From positions 23,404 through 87,403 of the forward strand of contig MWJO01000024.1 of assembly GCA_002027195.1 (NCBI GenBank): a DNA stretch of 64,000 nucleotides, written 5' to 3'. Origin of the DNA: Streptomyces sp. GKU 895 (GTDB taxonomy: Bacteria; Actinomycetota; Actinomycetes; Streptomycetales; Streptomycetaceae). The position numbers and the translations under genes are program-made. Below, one piece after another: positions 8,828 to 16,897 of the stretch (positions are counted from its first letter, which is position 1; the number at the start of each line of letters is the position of its first letter). The notes below the pieces were generated by a model. That model did not search any database. It was not told where the DNA came from and worked only from the letters and a program-made list of their open reading frames with translations.

Positions 8828-10528
8828 TGCCCCCCGGCTCGCCCCCCACTCCCCGCAGCGCACCGCCCTGCCCACGGCCGACGAGGTGGTGGCCCACACG
8901 CTCCTGAACTGTCTGCTGCGCGAGTGTCCGGGCCGGAACGCCAGAGTGTCGTCGCCGACGGCACGCTCCTGCTCCGGCTGCCGCGCCGCGGGGTCCTGCT
9001 GCGCGTCGCCCTGCGCCGCACCTCGCTCCTCGGCGCGCACCGCTTCACCGGGCCCGTCCACGAACAGCGTGGCACCGACTGGGCCGAGGTGGACTGGCGG
9101 CGTCTCGCCGAGTACACGCGCGACGAGCTGTCGCTGCGCAGCGGCGTGCCCAACGAGGAGTTCCTGGAACAGGTCGCCTCCAGCCACGCCTCCGTGACGA
9201 CCGCGCTCACCACGCCGAGTACCTCGGCGACCGACGCCTACCTCGCCTCCGAGCAGTCCCTGTTGTTCGGCCACCGCTTCCACCCCACCCCCAAGGCCCG
9301 CACCGGCGACCCGCACGCCTGGTCCGCGTACGCGCCGGAGGCCGGGGCGGTCTTCCCGCTGCGGCACCTCGCCGTGCGCGAGCACCTGATCGCCGAGGAG
9401 GCCGCCGACCCGTCGGCCGTGGCCCCTCTGGACCGTCCGCGCGCCGACGTCCCGGACGGCTACCGGCTGCTGCCCGCCCACCCCTGGCAGTACGAGACGC
9501 TGCGCGACCATCCGATCCTGCGCGCGGCCCTCGGACGCGGCGACGTCCTCGACCTCGGGCCGGGCGGCCGGCCGTTCGCGGCCACGGCGTCCGTGCGCAC
9601 GCTGTACGACGGGGAGACCTTCCTCAAGTTCAGCCTGAACGTGCGGATCACCAACTGCCTGCGCAAGAACAGTACTTACGAGCTGTCGGGCGCCGTCGCC
9701 CTGACCCGTGCGCTCGCCCCGGCCCTGGCCGACCTCGCCCGCCGCTTCCCCGGCAGCGCCGTGCTCCGTGAGCCCGCCTACCGCACCCTCGCCCTGCCGG
9801 GCCCCGACGGCACCCCGGACCGGGAGCTGTTCGAGGGTTTCGGCGTCATCGTCCGCGAGGGGCTGCCCGCACGCCTCGCGCCCGGCACCACCCCGCTGCT
9901 GGCCGCCGCGGTGGCCGACGAGTACCCGACCAGCGCCGCGCAGATCTCCCGGCTCCTCGGCACCCCGGACGCCCGCGCGGCCCTCGACTGGTGGTCGGCC
10001 TATCTCGACCTGCTGATCCCACCGGTCCTGGCCGCCTACTTCGACCACGGCCTGGTCCTGGAACCCCACCTGCAGAACGTCCTGGTCTGCGTGGACCGTA
10101 CCGGCCTGCCCGCCCAGGTCCTCTTCCGCGACCTGGAGGGCACCAAGCTGATCCCCGAGCACCACGCCGACACCCTGGCCGCGCTGCCGCCCGAGGTCGC
10201 GACGCCGATGACGTACGACGCGCAGCGGGGCTGGGACCGGGTCGTCTACTGCCTGCTGGTCAATCATGTGGCCGAGCTGCTCGCCGCCCTCGCCGACCTG
10301 CACCCGCGGGCGGAGGCCGCGCTGTGGCACCGGGTGCGGGCGACGCTCCGGGCCTACGCGGACCGCCACGGCTGCCCGCCCCGCCTGGCCGCCCTCCTCG
10401 CCGGCGTCCCGCTGCCCGCGAAGGCCAACCTGCTCACCCGCTGGGAGCGCAAGGCCGACCGCGAGGCCGGGTACGTCCGCCTGCCGTCCCCGCTCGCCGA
10501 GGACATCCTGACCGGGAGCACCCGATGA
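8827..10528 (+). CDS. NRPS-independent siderophore synthetase, IucA/IucC family (PvsD-like; frameshifted N-terminus)
   Basis: Second NIS synthetase, about 568 residues after repair. Conserved blocks are LLFGHRFHPTPKAR, RLLPAHPWQYE, TASVRTLYDGETFLKFSLN, VRITNCLRKNSTYE and EPHLQNVLVCV, matching the ATP and citrate-type substrate pocket of the family. The first part (TADEVVAHTLLNCLLRE, 8860s-8920) is in a different frame from the rest. A missing G near 8922 would restore the expected LLREVSGPERQ. A missing C near 8830-8845 would join it to the ATG at 8827. The 3' end overlaps the decarboxylase start. By position and motifs it corresponds to PvsD. Confidence 0.85.
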
Positions 10529-11727
10529 CTACGACACGCACGGTCCACGACCATGTCCGGTCCTTGCCCGCCGGCGAACTCCCCGCCTACGTCTACGACT
10601 TGGCGGCCCTCCGCGCCCACGCCGCGGCCGTCCGGGACGCGCTCCCCGAGCGCGTGGAGCTCTACTACGCGGCCAAGGCCAACCCCGAGCCGGAGATCCT
10701 CGCCGCACTCGGTCCGTACGTCGACGGCTACGAGGTCTCCTCGGGCGGCGAACTCGCCCACGTCGCCCAGGCCGTGCCGGGCCGCCCGCTGGCCTTCGGC
10801 GGGCCCGGCAAGACGCCGGACGAGGTGACGGGGGCCCTGGAGCGGGGAGTCGACCGCTTCCACGTCGAGAGCGCCTACGAGCTGCGGATGCTGGGCGAGC
10901 TGGCGCGGCGCAGCGGACGGCGGGTCGCGGTGCTGCCGCGCGTCAACCTCCCGCTCTCGGACGGCTCGCTGGCGGGCAGCTCACTGGCGATGGGCGGGCG
11001 CCCGACTCCGTTCGGCATGGACCCGGACGAGGCCGCCGAGGTGGTACGCGCTCTCGCCGACGGCGCCTACCCGTACCTCGAACTCCGAGGCGTCCACGCC
11101 CACTTGGCGAGCGGCCTGGAGGCTCCCGACCTCCTCGCTGCGGCCGCGGCCGTGGTCGCCTGGGCCACCGGCCTCGGTGTCCCGCTCGCCGAGGTCAACG
11201 TCGGCGGCGGCATGCACGTCGACTACGCCGACCCCGGGCGCCGCTTCGACTGGGCGGCATACGGCGGCGGGCTCGCCCGACTCGCCGCGAGGCACCCGGA
11301 GTTGACGCTGCGGATCGAGCCGGGGCGGGCGCTGACGGCGTACTGCGGCTGGTACGCCACGGAGGTGCTGGACGTGAAGCGCAGCCACGGCGAGGAGTTC
11401 GCCGTGGTCCGGGGCGGCACCCACCACCTGCGGACCCCGGCGACGAAGGGACACGACCAGCCCTGCTCCGTCCTCCCGGTCGAGGCGTGGCCGCATCCCT
11501 GGCCACGCCCCGCCGCCGAGGGCCAACAGGTCACGTTGGCCGGGCAGTTGTGCACACCGAAGGACACCCTCGCCCGTCGGGTGCCCGCCGCCGGGCTGCG
11601 GGCCGGTGACCGGGTGCTGTTCTCGCTGGCGGGCGCCTACGCCTGGAACATCTCCCACCACGACTTCCTGATGCACCCGCGGCCCGGCTTCCACTTCCTG
11701 GACGCCGGGCCGGAGCAGGACCGCTAG
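10525..11727 (+). CDS. PLP-dependent decarboxylase, DAP/ornithine decarboxylase fold (PvsE-like)
   Basis: A 400-residue fold-type III PLP enzyme. Lys51 in ELYYAAKANPEPE should form the Schiff base. NVGGGMHVDY near residue 231 and RIEPGRALTAYCGWY near 265 bind the phosphate. QLCTPKDTL near 346 carries the catalytic Cys of the dimer partner, and the C-terminal tyrosine region follows. In vibrioferrin loci PvsE is thought to decarboxylate serine to ethanolamine, and this is the best guess here. Diaminopimelate or ornithine decarboxylation cannot be excluded. Its ATG overlaps the synthetase stop. Its own stop shares the bases CTAG with the convergent dehydrogenase gene. Confidence 0.87.
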   Translation: MTTTRTVHDHVRSLPAGELPAYVYDLAALRAHAAAVRDALPERVELYYAAKANPEPEILAALGPYVDGYEVSSGGELAHVAQAVPGRPLAFGGPGKTPDEVTGALERGVDRFHVESAYELRMLGELARRSGRRVAVLPRVNLPLSDGSLAGSSLAMGGRPTPFGMDPDEAAEVVRALADGAYPYLELRGVHAHLASGLEAPDLLAAAAAVVAWATGLGVPLAEVNVGGGMHVDYADPGRRFDWAAYGGGLARLAARHPELTLRIEPGRALTAYCGWYATEVLDVKRSHGEEFAVVRGGTHHLRTPATKGHDQPCSVLPVEAWPHPWPRPAAEGQQVTLAGQLCTPKDTLARRVPAAGLRAGDRVLFSLAGAYAWNISHHDFLMHPRPGFHFLDAGPEQDR

Positions 11728-13184
11728 AAGGGGTAGTGCGCCTGCTGGGTGGCGATGGTCACCCAGCGGGTGTTGGAGAAGGCCTCGATGCCCCAGCGGC
11801 CACCGAAGCGGCCGTACCCGGAGGCCTTGAAGCCGCCGAAGGGGGCCTGCGGCTCGTCGGCCACCGACTGGTCGTTGATGTGCACGATGCCGGTGCGGAT
11901 CCGGCGCGCGACCGCGAGGCCGTGGGTGGCGTTCTCGGTGATGATGCCGCAGGTCAGGCCGTTGTCGGTGTCGTTGGCGACGGCCACGGCGGTGGCGTCG
12001 TCGGCGAACGTCTCCACCACGCACACCGGCCCGAACGCCTCCGCGTGATAGAGCTCGGCGTCCTTCGGCACGTCCGTGAGCACGGTCGCCGGGTGGACCG
12101 CGCCGTCCGGCTTGCCGCCGCCGGTGAGGACCTTCGCGCCCTTGGCGACCGCGTCCTCGACCAGCCCGGCCACGCGCTGCGCGGCGGAGGCGGCGACCAG
12201 CGGGCCGACCACGGTGTGCGGGTCGGAGGGGTCGCCGGCCTGGAGCGAGGCGGCCTTGGCGGTGAACTTGCGGGTGAACTCCTCGGCGAGGGACTCGTGG
12301 ACGAGGATGCGGTCGCCGGACATGCAGATCTGCCCGGCGTTCATGAACACGCTGAAGGTGACGGCATCGACGGCGTAGTCCACGTCCGCGTCGGACAGTA
12401 CGATCACCGCGTTCTTGCCACCCAACTCCAGGACGGCGGGCTTGAGATGACGTGCCGCGTGCTCGCCGATGATGCGGCCCACGTTGGTGGAGCCGGTGAA
12501 GTTCACGGCCCGGACCCGCTCGTCGGCTATCAGGGCCTCGGCGATCTCGGCGGCGTCCGCCCGGTCGTTGGTGATGACGTTCAGCACGCCGTCCGGCAGT
12601 CCGGCTTCGCGCAGCACGTCGGCCACGAACAGCGCGCAGGCTATGGGCGCGTCCTCGCTCGCCTTGACGACGACCGTGTTGCCCGCGGCCAGCGGCGCCG
12701 CGACCGCGCGTACGCCGAGGATGACCGGCGCGTTCCAGGGCGCGAACGCGGCGACCACGCCCACCGGTTCACGCACCGCGAGACCGAGCGCGCCCTGCTC
12801 CTGTGCGGTGAGCACCTCGCCGCGCGGGGCCGTCACGGCGGCCGCCGACTCGCGCAGCATGTTGGCGGCGAGCGCCACGTTGAAGTACGCCCACGGCCGG
12901 GTGCCGCCGGCCTCGCCGGCCATGAGCTCGGCGACCTGGTCGCCCTTGCTCTCCAGCAGGTCGGCCGCCTTCAGCAGGATCGCGCGCCGGGCGAAGGGGG
13001 CCAGCGCCGCCCACTCCTCGAACGCCGCGTCGGCCGCGTCCACGGCCCGCCGCACGTCCTCGGGGCCCGCCGCCGCGACGGTCGCGTACACCTCCCCGGT
13101 GTAGGGGTTGAGGTCCTCGGCCGTGCGGCCGGAGGCGGCGGGGACATCCTTGCCGCCGATGAGGAGTTCACGGGTGATGGGCAT
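11724..13184 (-). CDS. NAD(P)-dependent aldehyde dehydrogenase (vanillin/benzaldehyde dehydrogenase-like)
   Basis: A 486-residue aldehyde dehydrogenase of normal length. APWNAPVILGVRAVA and VVVKASEDAP form the cofactor site, FTGSTNVGR the glycine motif, and LELGGKNAV contains the general-base Glu. NAGQICMSGDR carries the catalytic Cys. Overall pattern is closest to aromatic (vanillin, salicylaldehyde) dehydrogenases; the substrate is inferred only. The ATG at 13184 is preferred over a GTG eight codons upstream because GAAGAGG lies just before it. It converges with the siderophore operon and is probably not part of that pathway, although oxidation of a small aldehyde cannot be ruled out. Confidence 0.88.
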   Translation of the reverse strand: MPITRELLIGGKDVPAASGRTAEDLNPYTGEVYATVAAAGPEDVRRAVDAADAAFEEWAALAPFARRAILLKAADLLESKGDQVAELMAGEAGGTRPWAYFNVALAANMLRESAAAVTAPRGEVLTAQEQGALGLAVREPVGVVAAFAPWNAPVILGVRAVAAPLAAGNTVVVKASEDAPIACALFVADVLREAGLPDGVLNVITNDRADAAEIAEALIADERVRAVNFTGSTNVGRIIGEHAARHLKPAVLELGGKNAVIVLSDADVDYAVDAVTFSVFMNAGQICMSGDRILVHESLAEEFTRKFTAKAASLQAGDPSDPHTVVGPLVAASAAQRVAGLVEDAVAKGAKVLTGGGKPDGAVHPATVLTDVPKDAELYHAEAFGPVCVVETFADDATAVAVANDTDNGLTCGIITENATHGLAVARRIRTGIVHINDQSVADEPQAPFGGFKASGYGRFGGRWGIEAFSNTRWVTIATQQAHYPF

Positions 13185-13296
13185 GATGCGGACCTCTTCG
13201 TTCGCCACCGATATGTGCGCATTGCGTGAATATGTTCGCCACGTGAAACAAGATTCACCTGCTCACCGCATGCTCCGCGCGCCCCCCGGGCCATGT

Positions 13297-13328
13297 CAAG
13301 GGCCGCCCGGATGCCCGGACGGCCCTTG
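13297..13328. terminator. Hairpin terminator after the small secreted protein gene
   Basis: CAAGGGCCG (13297-13305) pairs with CGGCCCTTG (13320-13328), extended by CCGG/CCGG around an ATG loop with one mismatch. It lies about 40 bases beyond the stop of the leftward gene ending at 13370 and would insulate the dehydrogenase promoter. Confidence 0.6.
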
Positions 13329-13369
13329 GTGTGGACGTGCGCGTACGACTCCGTACGCGGATCAGACGA

Positions 13370-13660
13370 CTACTGGATACCCGGCAGCAGCCCGGTGACC
13401 GGGGCGGCCAGGTCGGTGATCTGGGTCAGCTGGTTGAGGTCGTTCAGACGGTTGAGCTGGGCCAGCTGCTCGGACGGGCGCGGGATCTCGGCCTTGCGCT
13501 CCGCGGGGATGTCGCTCACGGACAGTGAGTCGAGCGTGGCGATCGGGCTGAGCTGGGCGGCGTCGGCGTCCGCGGGGGCCGCGCTCGTCATCGGGGCGGC
13601 GAGGCCGGTGACACCGGCGGCGAGACCGACGACGGCGACGATACGTCGAGTGGAGATCAT
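13370..13660 (-). CDS. Small secreted protein, unknown function
   Basis: A 96-residue protein with a clear Sec signal peptide: basic MISTRR start, hydrophobic VAVVGLAAGVTGLAA and cleavage after an AxA near residue 28. The mature part of about 65 residues has no cysteine and is rich in Leu, Asn, Gln and Asp, with a short NRLNDLNQLTQITDL repeat-like stretch. It ends in LAAPVTGLLPGI. That ending resembles the APVSGLV/APVTNLV units in the double-glycine peptide at 51180-51395. I do not recognise a named family. A hairpin follows the stop. Confidence 0.65.
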   Translation of the reverse strand: MISTRRIVAVVGLAAGVTGLAAPMTSAAPADADAAQLSPIATLDSLSVSDIPAERKAEIPRPSEQLAQLNRLNDLNQLTQITDLAAPVTGLLPGIQ

Positions 13661-13829
13661 GTCGTGAGCAACGCCGGCACGCGCGGCGCGGACACGGGTG
13701 CCGGGCGGCTCTCACCCGTCAGGCGCAGTGCCCGGGTTGCGCTTGCCGAGACCGGCGGGGCGGAGGAGTCTCGAAGGTGAGACCCGGGCGGCCCCTCCCC
13801 TCGGGCCGCGGGCCTCACAGGAGGTCATC

Positions 13830-14183
13830 ATGGGCGCGTTCAGCACGGAGACATTGCGTCAGGGCATCGAGGGAGACAAGGCCGCGAATCTGCTGTCGCT
13901 CTACGCGGACGACGCGGAGCTGCGCATCGTGGACCGCAACACCCAGCCCAGCAATCCACGGGTCCTGCACGGCCGGAGCGAGATCGGCGAGCTTCTGGAG
14001 GACGTCTACAGCCGCGACATCAAGGCGCACAAGCTGGAGAAGTGCATCATGCAGGGCGACCAGGTCGCGTACACGGAGTCCTGCGAGTACTCGGACGGGG
14101 TCCGGGTCTTCGCCGAATCCATGATCACGCTGCGGGACGGCAAGATCGCCGAACAGATCATGCTCCAGGCATGGGACGAGTAG
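13830..14183 (+). CDS. SnoaL/NTF2-like domain protein
   Basis: A 117-residue protein of the nuclear transport factor 2-like fold. The helix then beta pattern LLSLYADDAELRIVD, the central GRSEIGELLEDVYSR and the closing FAESMITLRDGKIAEQIM are typical of short SnoaL-like proteins. Such proteins act as small isomerases, hydrolases or ligand-binding modules, and nothing here shows which. The ATG at 13830 follows a good AGGAGG site. It stands alone between a leftward secreted-protein gene and the folD riboswitch. Confidence 0.72.
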   Translation: MGAFSTETLRQGIEGDKAANLLSLYADDAELRIVDRNTQPSNPRVLHGRSEIGELLEDVYSRDIKAHKLEKCIMQGDQVAYTESCEYSDGVRVFAESMITLRDGKIAEQIMLQAWDE

Positions 14184-14415
14184 GGAGAAGTCTGCCGAAG
14201 GTCCAGATCACGTCCCGGTTGACCTGGACCTTCTCGGCGCGTGCGGGCCTCGGCCGGTCGTTCCCGGTGCGCTCCCGGCGCACCCTGCCGGCCGCGACGG
14301 CGGCCCGGCTGGCGTCCGCCGCACTGCTGCGGTCGGCGCTACGACGGACCCGGCCCCGCGCGCTCCCCCCCGACCCCGCACCGCCGGATCAGGAGGCGCC
14401 GGGGTTAGTCTGGGG

Positions 14416-14495
14416 GCGGGCCGTGACTGGCGCTGAGGTGGAGCACCACCGGGGAGCGGCCCGTACGACATGAAGCCGTGCGCCTGGGCGAACCC
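14416..14495 (+). promoter_or_regulatory. ZTP (pfl-type) riboswitch controlling folD
   Basis: The sequence carries the conserved ZMP/ZTP aptamer landmarks: GGGCCG (14418-14423) pairing with CGGCCC (14457-14462), UGACUGGCG, a GGUGGAGCACCACC hairpin, GGGGAGCG, and the 3' element GCGCCUGGGC (14480-14489). FolD is a classic ZTP-regulated gene in one-carbon metabolism. CCTGGGC (14483-14489) can also pair with GCCCAGG (14504-14510), which contains part of the AGGAG ribosome site of folD. This suggests translational control: ligand binding holds CCTGGGC in the aptamer and frees the site. The rest of the gap, 14184-14415, shows no gene I can support. Confidence 0.85.
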
Positions 14496-14518
14496 GACTG
14501 TCAGCCCAGGAGTGGATC

Positions 14519-15388
14519 ATGACCCAGGCACGTCTCATAGACGGCACCGCGCTCGCCCGACGCATCGTCGAGGACACCGCCGAGCGCGCCGCCGACCTCA
14601 CCGCACGCACCGGCACGACGCCGTGTCTCGCGACCGTACTGGTCGGTGCGGACCCCGCCTCCGTGACGTACGTCCGGATGAAGCAGAACCGTTCCCGCAA
14701 GGCCGGGATCGCCTCCCGGCACGTGGAGCTGCCCGCGGCGACCACGACCGAGGAACTGGTGAGCACGCTCCGGCAGCTCTCCGCCGACCCCGCCGTGCAC
14801 GGCATCCTGCTCCAGCACCCCATGGGCGCCCACATCGACGAGCGGGCCGCGTTCGAGGCGATCGCCCCCGAGAAGGACGTCGACGGCGTCACCTTCGCCT
14901 CGTTCGCGACGATGAGCTTCGGGCTGCCGGGCTTCGTGTCCTGCACGCCCGGCGGCATCATGCGGCTCCTCGACGCCTACGACGTCGACCCGTCCGGCAA
15001 GCGGGCCGTGGTCGTCGGCCGCAGCGCGATCCTCGGCAAGCCCGCCGGCATGCTGCTGCTCGCCCGGGACGCGACGGTGACGTACTGCCACTCCCGTACG
15101 GCGGACCTGTCGGCGGCCGTACGGGAGGCGGACATCGTGGTCGCCGCCGTGGGCCGGCCGAAGCTCATCAAGGGCCAGGACATCAAGCCCGGCGCGGTCG
15201 TGATCGACGCCGGCTACAACCCGGGCAACATCGGCGACGTCGACTTCGACTCCGCGGTGGAACGGGCCTCCCTGATCACCCCGGTGCCGGGCGGCGTCGG
15301 TCCGATGACGATCGCGACACTGCTGGAGCAGACGGTGGACGCGGCCGCCCGGCAGCTCGGGGTGGGTCAGCCCGTCCAGGCGCTGTAG
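14519..15388 (+). CDS. folD: Bifunctional methylenetetrahydrofolate dehydrogenase / methenyltetrahydrofolate cyclohydrolase
   Basis: A 289-residue cytosolic enzyme that interconverts 5,10-methylene-, methenyl- and 10-formyl-tetrahydrofolate using NADP. The catalytic YVRMKQNRSRKAGI segment (the Lys follows Tyr by three residues) lies near residue 57, GILLQHPMG near 97, EKDVDGV near 118, SCTPGGIMRLL near 140 and the dinucleotide site VVVGRSAILGKPAG near 162. The closing PVPGGVGPMT is diagnostic. The ATG lies six bases after AGGAG and is controlled by the ZTP riboswitch above. It is probably a second folD copy, given its accessory surroundings. The 3' end overlaps the convergent gene by 22 bases. 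Confidence 0.95.
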   Translation: MTQARLIDGTALARRIVEDTAERAADLTARTGTTPCLATVLVGADPASVTYVRMKQNRSRKAGIASRHVELPAATTTEELVSTLRQLSADPAVHGILLQHPMGAHIDERAAFEAIAPEKDVDGVTFASFATMSFGLPGFVSCTPGGIMRLLDAYDVDPSGKRAVVVGRSAILGKPAGMLLLARDATVTYCHSRTADLSAAVREADIVVAAVGRPKLIKGQDIKPGAVVIDAGYNPGNIGDVDFDSAVERASLITPVPGGVGPMTIATLLEQTVDAAARQLGVGQPVQAL

Positions 15389-16259
15389 TCCATGACGTCA
15401 CCGGCTTTCACGCCGTACTCGGGCTCCGCCTTCGTGAAGGTGGTCTCCAGGCCGAGTACGCGCCGGTGGCCGGGTCCATGATCAGCATGCGGCGGGTGCC
15501 GGACTGCTCGTACACGTACGCCTGTCCGCGCCGCCCCAGCCGGTCCGTCACCTGCCCCACCGGCTTCAACCCGTCGGTGCCCGCGAGCAGTTGGGCCAGC
15601 GCGGCCGTCTCGCGGGCGCCGAGGTGCCAGGTGTCGAGCACGTAGTCCACGGCGTCCAGGAGTTCGCCCGTGTCCAGCGGGGTCTTGCTGTACGCGGCCT
15701 CCTGGAGATAGGCGCGCAGCCGGGCCACGTCGTGCGGGGGCGGGGACTGCGGCGGGGCGTCGCTCCAACTGGGCGGGTACGTCCGGGTGGTGCGGTGCCG
15801 GCCGTCGTCGACGGTCTCCGTGTGGCTGTCGTCGGCGTTCCAGCGGACGATGCGTTCCTCGGGGTAGGTGATCGGCGGCGTGTCGTCACTCATGCCGAGG
15901 CTCCAGGTCCGCACGTGGGTGCCCTTGCGGAGCACGGCCGAACCGTCCGCCGCCCGCGCCCGCTCCGCCAGGGTCTCCAGGGGTACGGGGGTGGAGTCGG
16001 CCCGTACGACCAGCGGGCGGGGGCGCGGCGGCCGCCGGGGGCGGTGGTCTGGGCCGGTGAACAGCAGGGCCGAGACCAGCGCGGCGACGACTCCGCCGGC
16101 CGCCAGCCCCCAGTACAGCCGGGGGCGGCGGGCGGTCCGCTGCCGCAGCAGCGCGTCGAGCCGGCGCTCGGCGTGGTGGTCGAGGGGGCCGTCGCCGTAG
16201 TGGGGGCCGTCGGTGGGCACGGGGTTGGCGCGGCGCAGGAGGTCGAGTTCGTCAGCCAT
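15367..16259 (-). CDS. Sigma-factor-associated membrane protein (CU044_5270-like; frameshifted C-terminus)
   Basis: About 297 residues after repair. An N-terminal cytoplasmic part ([15 protein letters not shown]) is followed by one membrane helix near residues 49-68 and a long extracytoplasmic region with LDAVDYVLDTWHLG. This layout fits the actinobacterial proteins encoded just after ECF sigma genes, probably anti-sigma-like or signal-linked. The frame breaks near 15464. Adding one C turns DPATGAYSAW into DPATGRVLGLETTFTK and gives the expected C-terminus, ending at 15367. The ATG overlaps the sigma factor's last codons, so the two are co-translated. Confidence 0.7.
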
Positions 16260-16791
16260 GGCCGTTCTCCTTCACAGCGGCGGTGGTCGTGGGGCACATC
16301 CGGTCGATCTCGGCTCTCAGCCGGCGCCGGGCCCGGTGCAGCCGCATCGACGCGGCGCGGCGGCCGCAGCCGAGGACGACGGCGACCTCCTCGATGCCGA
16401 GTTCCTCCCACGCGGTGAGCCGCAGCACCTCCCGGTCGGCCGGGGAGAGCCGGGCGAGGGCGTCGTGCACCCAGGCGCCGGGGGTCTCCGCTTCCGGGCC
16501 CTCCTCGATGTGCCGCCCGTGTGCCGTGTCGTCGTTGCCCAGCCGGTCCACCAGGCGCCGCCGGCGCCCGTGTCCGCGTACCGCGTTGGCCAGGCAGTTG
16601 CGTGCCACGCCGTACAACCAGGGCAGCGGGGCCGGCGGCAGGTCGGCGCGGCGTCGCCAGGCGACGGTGAACACCTCCGCCACCACTTCCTCCACCTCGC
16701 TCGGCCGCCCGTCCAGTCGCCGCGCGACATAGCGGCTGACCGCCCAGTAGTGCTCGCGATAGGCAGCGGCGAAGTCGTCGTCGTTGCTCAT
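16252..16791 (-). CDS. ECF-type RNA polymerase sigma factor
   Basis: A 179-residue sigma-70 family protein with region 2 ([19 protein letters not shown] ... [11 protein letters not shown], residues about 8-60) and region 4 ([22 protein letters not shown] ... [17 protein letters not shown], about 110-165). The W-x-x-R pattern in 2.2-2.4 and the helix-turn-helix in 4.2 are clear. The ATG at 16791 gives the standard ECF length; longer readings upstream lack coding character. It shares an operon with the downstream membrane protein, the probable partner. Its divergent neighbour is the cytochrome oxidase gene, which could be a target, but no promoter motif proves this. Confidence 0.88.
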   Translation of the reverse strand: MSNDDDFAAAYREHYWAVSRYVARRLDGRPSEVEEVVAEVFTVAWRRRADLPPAPLPWLYGVARNCLANAVRGHGRRRRLVDRLGNDDTAHGRHIEEGPEAETPGAWVHDALARLSPADREVLRLTAWEELGIEEVAVVLGCGRRAASMRLHRARRRLRAEIDRMCPTTTAAVKENGHG

Positions 16792-16897
16792 GTTCCGTTC
16801 GTGTCCGGCACCCTCGGGATCGTCACAGCCGTCCTCGGTGATTCTCCTCGCCTCCCCGAGGTGTGACGTCCGGGCGGGGCGCGGACACAGGCGGGGC

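Noticed and set aside
11724..13184. Aldehyde dehydrogenase as a siderophore biosynthesis gene
   Set aside because: It is on the opposite strand, convergent, and absent from vibrioferrin loci; sequence suggests an aromatic aldehyde substrate.
14042..14473. A rightward open frame before folD
   Set aside because: It begins inside the NTF2-like gene and ends inside the riboswitch; no ribosome site or family similarity.
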